In this document: positions 14,471 to 20,218 of the stretch, piece after piece
Position numbering within the stretch: position 1 is the first letter of the stretch
How the letters are laid out: each line of letters begins with the position of its first letter
Origin: a virus
DNA length: 20,218 nt
Strand: one strand, 5' to 3'
IMG/VR virus record: IMGVR_UViG_3300032731_001350
Span: 1-20,218 of that record
The notes under the pieces: model-generated
Told to the model about the DNA's origin: nothing
Database searches by the model: none
Seen by the model: the letters and a program-made list of their open reading frames with translations, nothing else
Position numbers and translations under genes: made by a program

Positions 14471-15436
14471 ATGAAGATAGCTTTGGTTTACAATCCTTTA
14501 GATAATAAACTCAGGCCGGATACGTATAGTTATATATACCGAGGGATGCTTGAGGCTATATTCAAAAGGTGGGGAAGGCAGGATGAGATAACGCATATAT
14601 CGACTAGCTGCTCGATGGAAGATATCAATGTCGATGTAGTTCTTTTTTACGATATAAACTCTAAGCATCATATTGAGCTGGAAGGTCTCGCTAAGCATTC
14701 GGCTCTTAAAATCGAGTGTATGGGTGATCCATTTCAGCATGAGCTGTATGGTATACATTCACAGTATGATATGAAATTTCATAAGTTGAACGCCGAACAG
14801 CGTCTTGATAGGGCGCAAAGAAGGGGTATAGAATATATTGTTTGTGCTACCAAAGAAGGATATTTTCAATATTTCTCTCCTATTCTTGGAGAAGATCAAG
14901 CTGAGAAAATGCTAATTTATTTTCCTTTGGCTCCGTCTTTTCCATCATATGATATTCCGTTGAAAGAGAGAAAACAAGAGGTCTTGGGTAATGGAGCAAT
15001 AACAGAATTTGATTATACCTTTGGATATGTAATGAGAAAATGGGCGTTTCTACAGCCTTATATCACCTTTATTAAGCCATGGGTATATGATCATAGTACA
15101 CCGAAGGGCTCTCAATATGGTAAGTTTTTGAAGCAGTGGGCTGGTGCATTAGCATTGAATGACTACTATATTGTCGGTAAGTATTTTGAGATGCCTTTGG
15201 CGGGATGTGTGACCTTCGCTCAATATTATAAGGAGTATGAGGACCTTGGGTTTAAGGATTATGAGCATTGTATATATGTCGATGTAAAGAATTTTGAGGA
15301 GAGAGTTAAAGGGTTTCTTGCGGATATTAGTGGACATCAGTTAATTGCAGATACAGGTCGCAAATTAATAGAAGAGAACTATACAGCGGATCATTTTGCT
15401 GATTTTTTGTATAAACAGATTGAAGAAAGGATATAA
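14471..15436 (+). CDS. Glycosyltransferase, CgeB-like C-terminal domain
   Basis: This encodes 321 residues. ATG lies 12 bases after the previous stop, with AAAGGA in the gap. The N-terminal part is a Rossmann-like domain (MKIALVYNPLDNKLRPDTYSYIYRGML; NVDVVLFYDINSKH). The C-terminal part holds LALNDYYIVGKYFEMPLAGCVTFAQYYKEYEDLGF (about 227-261), the pattern of the CgeB/Glyco_trans_1_2 donor-binding region, with Glu240 in the expected place, then the usual FEERVKGFLAD helix. A second, different transferase next to the first suggests that at least two sugars are added. Acceptor and donor are unknown. Confidence 0.65.
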   Translation: MKIALVYNPLDNKLRPDTYSYIYRGMLEAIFKRWGRQDEITHISTSCSMEDINVDVVLFYDINSKHHIELEGLAKHSALKIECMGDPFQHELYGIHSQYDMKFHKLNAEQRLDRAQRRGIEYIVCATKEGYFQYFSPILGEDQAEKMLIYFPLAPSFPSYDIPLKERKQEVLGNGAITEFDYTFGYVMRKWAFLQPYITFIKPWVYDHSTPKGSQYGKFLKQWAGALALNDYYIVGKYFEMPLAGCVTFAQYYKEYEDLGFKDYEHCIYVDVKNFEERVKGFLADISGHQLIADTGRKLIEENYTADHFADFLYKQIEERI

Positions 15437-15440
15437 CGAA

Positions 15441-16235
15441 GTGATTGAATTAGTTAGTCAGACCTCGGGATTGAAGGAATCAAGAAATCCGAATTTTGTT
15501 TTTGTGGTTCCTTCGGAGACGAATTATTTCGAGCTGTTGGATTCGATAAATGGAGATGGTGTTTTATTTGGACAGATAGGAAAACAATCGAATAAGGAAG
15601 TATTTATTCGTCATGATATTGATGTGAGTCTGGATCTTGCTTTGCTATTTGCGAGGGAAGAATATCGGAGCAATATTCACTCAACTTATTATCTCCTTTC
15701 AAGTTCGGTATATTGGAAACAGTCAGAAGAGTTTCTTTTCAAGGTAAAGAGTATTCAGGATTGGGGCCATGATATAGGGCTACACAATAACTATTTATCG
15801 GTATATTTAGTTGAAAATATTCCTTTAAAGGATCTTATTAAAAGAGATCTTGATTTTCTTAGGGAAAACGGAATTAGAATTGAAGGGGTTGCAGCCCATG
15901 GAAGTCCTCACTCCAGCAATATGGGATATTACAATTATGAGATTTGGAAAGAATTTGATTTATTAAAAAACGTAGGAGGAACAGATTTCTCTTTTGAGAA
16001 GGTATCTCTAAAGGATTTTGATCTGAAGTATGAGGCGAGTTTTATGCTATATGATGCTTATCTCTCAGACTCAAGGGGAGACTGGATAGGTCTTGTTACA
16101 AAACCAGGAGAAGCAAAACCATTTGAGCCCAGAGATGCTACGGATGGTCTGGGTATTATTTCGTATTTTAATGCGATGGAGAAGGGGTTATTACAATTAT
16201 CACTCCATCCAGAAAGGTGGATTAAAAAAGTATGA
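15441..16235 (+). CDS. Polysaccharide-deacetylase-like (NodB fold) enzyme
   Basis: This encodes 264 residues from GTG 15441, 9 bases after AAAGGA (15426-15431). An ATG at 15396 would overlap the preceding gene by 41 bases and is less likely. The fold is that of glycoside hydrolase/deacetylases: FIRHDIDVSLDLALLF (HDID at 58-61, Asp and His of the metal site), DWGHDIGLHNN (H110, H115), GVAAHGSPHS (H153, H157), and LQLSLHPERW near the end. NodB-type enzymes remove N-acetyl groups from amino sugars. Related proteins without proven activity are common in O-antigen and capsule clusters, so the substrate is uncertain. The stop overlaps the next start by ATGA. Confidence 0.65.
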   Translation: MIELVSQTSGLKESRNPNFVFVVPSETNYFELLDSINGDGVLFGQIGKQSNKEVFIRHDIDVSLDLALLFAREEYRSNIHSTYYLLSSSVYWKQSEEFLFKVKSIQDWGHDIGLHNNYLSVYLVENIPLKDLIKRDLDFLRENGIRIEGVAAHGSPHSSNMGYYNYEIWKEFDLLKNVGGTDFSFEKVSLKDFDLKYEASFMLYDAYLSDSRGDWIGLVTKPGEAKPFEPRDATDGLGIISYFNAMEKGLLQLSLHPERWIKKV

Positions 16236-16720
16236 AACAGGGAATGAGTAATATCTTTACCGAACCGATTACATATGGAGCGGATGTGACAGTAGGTCAT
16301 TTTTGTGTAATAGGAGCAGGAGTAGCAATAGGTAAAGGCGTAGTAATTGAAAATTATGCGGAGATTCAGGAAGGTGTTGAGATAGGGGATAATGTTTGGA
16401 TACGTAGTTATTCTCGGATCGGTTGGAATAGTATTATAGGAGAGCAGACAATTATAAAGTGCGGGGCTATTTTGGGACCGTTAACACAGATTGATCCGAA
16501 GGTATTTATTGGACCTGGCGTAATATGTATGTCTGGCGATAATGATAAGGTGGCAGGAACCATTATTCGTCTCGGCGCCTATATAGGAGCTGGAGCGAAG
16601 ATTATGCCTAGGGTGATAATAGGATCAGAGGCTGTAGTGGGGGCTCAAGCCTTTGTTAATTCTGATATCCCAACAGGAGAGACTTATGTTGGTATACCAG
16701 CTAGAAAGATTCAGAGATGA
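16232..16720 (+). CDS. Left-handed beta-helix acyltransferase
   Basis: This encodes 162 residues from ATG 16232, overlapping the previous stop by four bases; a second in-frame ATG at 16244 (MSNIFTEP) is possible. The whole protein is hexapeptide repeats ([I/V]-G-x-x-x-x): VTVGHFCVIGAGVAIGKGVVIENYAEIQEGVEIGDNVWIRSYSRIG, ending SDIPTGETYVGIPARKIQR, the usual cap of sugar O- or N-acyltransferases that work as trimers with acyl-CoA. In a cluster with a WlbA-type dehydrogenase it may acylate an aminosugar nucleotide. Which of the four acyltransferases does which step cannot be read from sequence. Confidence 0.75.
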   Translation: MKQGMSNIFTEPITYGADVTVGHFCVIGAGVAIGKGVVIENYAEIQEGVEIGDNVWIRSYSRIGWNSIIGEQTIIKCGAILGPLTQIDPKVFIGPGVICMSGDNDKVAGTIIRLGAYIGAGAKIMPRVIIGSEAVVGAQAFVNSDIPTGETYVGIPARKIQR

Positions 16721-17268
16721 GGAAATTTCCGGTATTAAGACAAGGTGTATCGATTAATAAGAATATTAGACTTGGTGGTATTATAAGAGCTGGTTTTGGA
16801 ACAATTATAGAGTCTAATGTTGTAATAGGAAAGGATTCATCGATTGGCCTTTATTGCTATCTAGGAAAAGATATTACTCTTGGGGATCGTTGTCTGATTC
16901 GAGATTATTGCCGATTGGAGGGGAATGCTACTATTGGTAATAGGGTTCATATTTATCAGTATGCCAATATAGGATATGGTTCAATAATTGAGGATGATGT
17001 TTATATTGGCGCCCGGTCCATGTTGACCAATACTAGAAATATTCAGCATATTCGTGGTAAAGCGAAGATCGAACCAGTTACGATTAAGAGGGGAAGTCGT
17101 CTCGCTGTTCATTCGGTGATCTTACCAGGGGTTACAATAGGTGAGCAGAGTCTTATTGGCGCCGGTGCGATTGTGACTAAGGATACAAAACCATTTGGGG
17201 TATATTTTGGAAATCCCGCTAGATATGTGAGGGATGTATCGGAAAGTGAGATTATTCACTATGATTAA
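16717..17268 (+). CDS. Left-handed beta-helix acyltransferase
   Basis: This encodes 183 residues and overlaps the previous gene by four bases (ATGA). Hexapeptide repeats run from about residue 20 (IRLGGIIRAGFGTIIESNVVIGKDSSIGLYCYLG) to 165, interrupted by a loop (TNTRNIQHIRGKAKIEPVTIKRGSRLAVHSVILPGVTIGEQSLIGAGAIVTKD) in the place where WbpD/WlbB- and DapH-like enzymes have their acetyl-CoA and substrate loop. It ends with VYFGNPARYVRDVSESE. It may be the acetyltransferase partner of the WlbA-like enzyme at the end of the window; this is inferred from family and neighbourhood. Confidence 0.75.
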   Translation: MRKFPVLRQGVSINKNIRLGGIIRAGFGTIIESNVVIGKDSSIGLYCYLGKDITLGDRCLIRDYCRLEGNATIGNRVHIYQYANIGYGSIIEDDVYIGARSMLTNTRNIQHIRGKAKIEPVTIKRGSRLAVHSVILPGVTIGEQSLIGAGAIVTKDTKPFGVYFGNPARYVRDVSESEIIHYD

Positions 17269-17905
17269 TGATGAGATGAAACATGTATTGGTATTGGATC
17301 CACATGCCGATGATGGTATTCTTGGGTGTGGCGGAACCATTTCGAAACTGATAAGAAATGGTATTGCCGTAAGTTATATAATTTTTAGTATATGCGAAGA
17401 ATCAAAAGAGCCTCCTTTTGATATAGATATTGCTGATAAAGAGGCAAGAGAGGCTACTGGTAGTTTAGGAATTTATGAAGAGCGCCTAAAGATTTTAAGA
17501 TTTAAAGTTCGGAAATTTAGTTATTTTCGGCAGGAAATTCTTGAGATATTAACTCAAGAGAGAAAAAGAATTGACCCAGATCTCGTTCTGATTCCGTCGA
17601 CGTATGATACCCATCAAGACCATAAGGTTATATCAGAGGAGGGAATTAGGGCATTTAAATTTAGGAGTATCTTAGGATATGAGATGCCAAGAAATAATTT
17701 TAGGTTTCCATCTAATTTTTTTATTGAGTTATCCGAGATGGATGTTGAGGCAAAATTTTATGCTTTAGATGCCTATGAGTCGCAGAAGGAAAGAGAGAAC
17801 TATAGCGATCCTCAATTTGTCCATAGCCTAATGAGGTTTAGGGGTGGCCAGGTTAATGGTAAGTGGGCAGAAGCGTTTGAGCCCATACAGTTAATTATAA
17901 AGTGA
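17261..17905 (+). CDS. PIG-L/LmbE-family zinc deacetylase
   Basis: This encodes 214 residues from ATG 17261, overlapping the previous stop by eight bases; ATG 17234 would give nine more residues and a 35-base overlap. N-terminal motif HVLVLDPHADDGILGCGGT (8-26) is the LmbE zinc site (H15, D18), and STYDTHQDHKVI supplies the third ligand (H118 or H121). These enzymes remove N-acetyl from sugars such as GlcNAc-linked lipids or nucleotide sugars. The usual PHPDDE has Gly in place of the last Glu, seen in a subset of sugar-cluster members. Paired with acyltransferases, it could free an amine that is then re-acylated with another group. Confidence 0.8.
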   Translation: MINDEMKHVLVLDPHADDGILGCGGTISKLIRNGIAVSYIIFSICEESKEPPFDIDIADKEAREATGSLGIYEERLKILRFKVRKFSYFRQEILEILTQERKRIDPDLVLIPSTYDTHQDHKVISEEGIRAFKFRSILGYEMPRNNFRFPSNFFIELSEMDVEAKFYALDAYESQKERENYSDPQFVHSLMRFRGGQVNGKWAEAFEPIQLIIK

Positions 17906-17919
17906 AAGGATTATATGAA

Positions 17920-18825
17920 ATGAAAGCGTTAGACTTGGCGACAAAAGTAGGAGGACAACTTTTTGGAGAAAATAGAGAGGTAGGAAAACCAGTATCTATA
18001 TTTGAGGCAGCGGATGGAGATTTGCTTTTTTGTTCCCCGGAATATTATGAAAGAACAAAACAACTTAAGAATTGTATTATTTTTGTACAATCTGGGAGAA
18101 CAGACATAGAAGATTTTAGTAAAAATACTCATATTATGTGTCTTAATCCAAGATTAAATTTTGCTAAAGCTTTAAAGTTACTTTATCCAGAGCCAGGTCC
18201 ATCTTATATTAGCTCCAATAACCATGAGATTTTCTTTGATAAGGAATGTACTATTGGTACCAATGTTAGAATTTATAACAATGTTACCATGATGGGAAGG
18301 GTTATCATAGGTGACAATGTAATTATAAATGCTGGCTCTGTGATAGGAATTAATGGCTTTGGATATGAAAGGGATGAAAATAATAAGTTAGTTCAGTTTC
18401 CTCATATTGGAGGGGTGACGATAGGCGATGACGTTCATATTGGCGCGAATACAGTTATTAATTGTGGCACACTATCTGATACAGAAATAGGAATTGGATC
18501 TAAGCTGGATAGTCATATTCATATTGCCCATAATGTTAAGATTGGGAAACATTGCTCAATCGCGAGTTTTAGTGTTTTTGGAGGAGGAACTGTTTTGGGT
18601 GATTACTCAACCGTCGCGACAGGGGTCAGTACTCGAAATGGAATATCAATTGGGAAAAATGCATTTCTTGGTCTTGGGGCCGTTATTACAAAGAATGTTC
18701 CTGACGATACGACGGTTATGGGAAATCCTGCGAGGCCGATAAATGATGCCAAAAAGTATCTAAGGTTTATAAAGAAAATTATTAGTCAGGAAGAAAGGAT
18801 TAAAGAAAATGGCCTATGTGTATGA
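17920..18825 (+). CDS. LpxD-like N-acyltransferase
   Basis: This encodes 301 residues from ATG 17920, 9 bases after AAAGGA (17905-17910); an upstream GTG at 17902 lacks such a site. It has an N-terminal LpxD-type domain (1-95) and a hexapeptide-repeat helix (about 105-270). The family signature is clear: INGFGYERDENNKLVQFPHIGG, DDVHIGANTVINCGTLSDTEIG, GSKLDSHIHIAHNVKIGKHC with the catalytic-type His204 in IAHNV. A C-terminal helical tail (KKYLRFIKKIISQEERIKE) matches the ACP/trimer tail. True LpxD adds a 3-hydroxyacyl chain to UDP-3-acyl-glucosamine in lipid A synthesis. Its place in a phage sugar cluster suggests N-acylation of an amino-sugar nucleotide, not lipid A itself. Confidence 0.75.
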   Translation: MKALDLATKVGGQLFGENREVGKPVSIFEAADGDLLFCSPEYYERTKQLKNCIIFVQSGRTDIEDFSKNTHIMCLNPRLNFAKALKLLYPEPGPSYISSNNHEIFFDKECTIGTNVRIYNNVTMMGRVIIGDNVIINAGSVIGINGFGYERDENNKLVQFPHIGGVTIGDDVHIGANTVINCGTLSDTEIGIGSKLDSHIHIAHNVKIGKHCSIASFSVFGGGTVLGDYSTVATGVSTRNGISIGKNAFLGLGAVITKNVPDDTTVMGNPARPINDAKKYLRFIKKIISQEERIKENGLCV

Positions 18826-19378
18826 GGAGAAATATGCTAGTCTACTCGGTGAAGAATATCCAATTCATTGGTCAACCAAATTTGGGAAGAATGTAAGAAT
18901 TGGTCATGGAGTAATAATTGAGAAGGATTGCGAGATAGGAGATAATGTCATAATTACCCATCACTGCGTTCTGCGACCTGGAACGAAAATAGGTAACAAT
19001 TCTGTGGTAAGTCACCTAACAGTATTCGAGGGAGATAGTATCATAGGGGATAGGGTTTTAATCGAGCCTCAGTGTCATATCACTAAGGGGTGCGTTATTG
19101 AGGACGATGTCTTTATTGGCCCTGGAACAATTACAACCAATACAAAAAACATTGTCCACGGTAGAGATATAGAGCTTGTGCTAGCCGGTCCAATGATAAG
19201 GAGGGCTGCTAGAATAGGAGGGGCTTGTCATATAACGCCTGGCGTAACAATAGGAGAGAATTCGTTTATTGGTATGGGTAGTACCGTTACCAAAAATGTA
19301 CCACCGAGGGAGATGTGGCTTGGCTCTCCTGCGAAATATTATAAGGATATTCCTGAAGAGGAGATCCTGAATGGTTAA
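18809..19378 (+). CDS. Left-handed beta-helix acetyltransferase, WlbB/WbpD-like
   Basis: This encodes 189 residues from ATG 18809, 17 bases inside the previous gene, with AAAGGA 10 bases upstream. Hexapeptide repeats begin VRIGHGVIIEKDCEIGDNVIITHHCVLRPGTKIG. The segment CVIEDDVFIGPGTITTNTKNI and the ending ARIGGACHITPGVTIGENSFIGMGSTVTKNVPPREMWLGSPAKYYKDIP match the WlbB/WbpD layout (EDDVFxGP...TN...; GSxVTKxVPP). That family N-acetylates the 3-amino group of UDP-2-acetamido-3-amino-uronate, the step that follows WlbA and an aminotransferase. The WlbA-like gene directly downstream overlaps it by eight bases. Confidence 0.75.
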   Translation: MAYVYEEKYASLLGEEYPIHWSTKFGKNVRIGHGVIIEKDCEIGDNVIITHHCVLRPGTKIGNNSVVSHLTVFEGDSIIGDRVLIEPQCHITKGCVIEDDVFIGPGTITTNTKNIVHGRDIELVLAGPMIRRAARIGGACHITPGVTIGENSFIGMGSTVTKNVPPREMWLGSPAKYYKDIPEEEILNG

Positions 19379-20218
19379 TTTTGTTCTAATCGGGGCGGCT
19401 GGATATATTGCTCCTCAACATATGAAGGCCATTAAGGATATTGGCGGAAACCTTCTCGCTGTAATGGACCCTCATGACAGTGTTGGGATACTTGATTCCT
19501 ATTTTCCAAATGCTTTATATTTTCGAGAGTTTGAACGGTTGGATCGGTATTGTGAACGAATTATACATGATGGAAATATTATAGATTATGTTTCTATCTG
19601 TTCTCCTAACTGGCTTCATGATGTTCATTGTGGATGGGCAATGAGACTTGGGGCCGATGTGATCTGTGAAAAACCAACCGTTCTACGGGAGAGAAATCTT
19701 GATCGTTTAATGATGATAGAGGAAAGGACTGGAAATTGCGTATGGACAGTTTTACAGTTACGTTATCACCCTATAACGGAAAAGATTAAGAATCACCTCG
19801 ATAATATTAAAATCGACAATGATGTAGTTGTTAAGTATTCGGCGCCACGCGGTAATTGGTATGACTTTTCGTGGAAGGGAACAGAAGGGATGTCCGGAGG
19901 GATGGTAAGTAATCTTGGAATACACCTTCTTGATGTTCTAGGCTGTTTATTCGGATTGCCAGTTAGTTTTAATATTATTGAATGTCAAAAGGATGTACTG
20001 ACATTTGGATTGATCTTTTCTAGGGCAGATGTTGTTATTAGATTATCGAAAAGTATCAATGAAAAAAAGGAAAGACTATTTATCGTAAATGACTATGAAT
20101 ATAGTTTTTTAAATGGTTTTGACGACCTTCATACAACCGTTTATCAAAATATTCTTGATGGAAATGGTGTAAGCTTACAGGACGTTAGACCATCGATCCG
20201 GATGGCAGATAGGATTAG
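19371..20218 (+). CDS. wlbA: WlbA/WbpB-type UDP-GlcNAc(A) 3-dehydrogenase (3' end outside window)
   Basis: This encodes 282 residues visible, with no stop, so it continues past the window. The start ATG overlaps the previous stop (19376-19378). It is a Gfo/Idh/MocA oxidoreductase of the WlbA/WbpB subgroup: NFVLIGAAGYIAPQHMKAIKD (NAD site), MDPHDSVGILDSYFPNALYFREFERLDR, IDYVSICSPNWLHDVHCG, the catalytic-lysine motif CEKPTVL (99-105) and SGGMVSNLGIHLLDVLG (His185). These stretches are nearly unique to the enzyme that oxidises C3 of UDP-N-acetylglucosaminuronate on the way to 2,3-diamino-uronic acids in O-antigens. The aminotransferase and epimerase of this path would be expected just downstream. 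Full WlbA proteins have about 315-350 residues. Confidence 0.85.
   Translation, partial: MVNFVLIGAAGYIAPQHMKAIKDIGGNLLAVMDPHDSVGILDSYFPNALYFREFERLDRYCERIIHDGNIIDYVSICSPNWLHDVHCGWAMRLGADVICEKPTVLRERNLDRLMMIEERTGNCVWTVLQLRYHPITEKIKNHLDNIKIDNDVVVKYSAPRGNWYDFSWKGTEGMSGGMVSNLGIHLLDVLGCLFGLPVSFNIIECQKDVLTFGLIFSRADVVIRLSKSINEKKERLFIVNDYEYSFLNGFDDLHTTVYQNILDGNGVSLQDVRPSIRMADRI

Noticed and set aside
1-20218. CRISPR arrays, insertion sequences, integrase, attachment sites, tRNA or rRNA genes
   Set aside because: No regularly spaced repeats, transposase or recombinase motifs, or tRNA/rRNA signatures were seen; the repeats present are coding heptads or gene leaders.

Overview
This window is a single-strand block of structural genes from a tailed double-stranded DNA bacteriophage or prophage. 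It starts inside the portal gene and ends inside a sugar-oxidoreductase gene. Every supported gene is on the + strand, with short gaps, ATGA-type overlaps and GGAGG or AAAGGA ribosome-binding sites, so the host is a bacterium. TAA, TAG and TGA all serve as stops. Arg is often AGA/AGG and Ile often ATA, so the DNA is moderately AT-rich. The host cannot be named; lipid-A-type and O-antigen-type sugar enzymes point to a Gram-negative host.

Head module (1-9159): portal C-terminus; small unrecognised genes (582-2058); a GC-richer, ORF-free stretch that folds as a pseudoknotted RNA (2069-2212), followed by a strong terminator hairpin (2279-2323); a MuF/SPP1-gp7-type minor head protein with an extra C-terminal HExxH metallopeptidase domain (2328-3920) and a small Cys protein behind it (3920-4141), closed by a terminator; a 984-residue protein joining an HK97-type prohead protease, two zinc ribbons, a complete AAA+ ATPase and a coiled tail (4247-7201); the HK97-fold major capsid protein (7278-8603); and a likely decoration protein (8686-9159).

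Surface module (9222-13417): a Cys-rich protein of unknown function, a small protein, two paralogous jellyroll/lectin-like proteins, and a beta-helix protein with a long heptad-repeat C-terminus. The last three genes each have the same hairpin-plus-ribosome-binding-site leader.

Glycan module (13442-end): two glycosyltransferases, a NodB-like deacetylase, four left-handed beta-helix acyltransferases (one LpxD-like), a PIG-L/LmbE zinc deacetylase and a WlbA/WbpB-type nucleotide-sugar 3-dehydrogenase. Together they suggest synthesis and transfer of an N-acylated amino sugar, either onto the virion or onto the host surface. No terminase, integrase, tail tube, tape measure or lysis gene lies in the window.

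The most unusual items are the protease-AAA+ fusion, the unassigned structured RNA, the MuF-metallopeptidase pair and the three-copy leader cassette.
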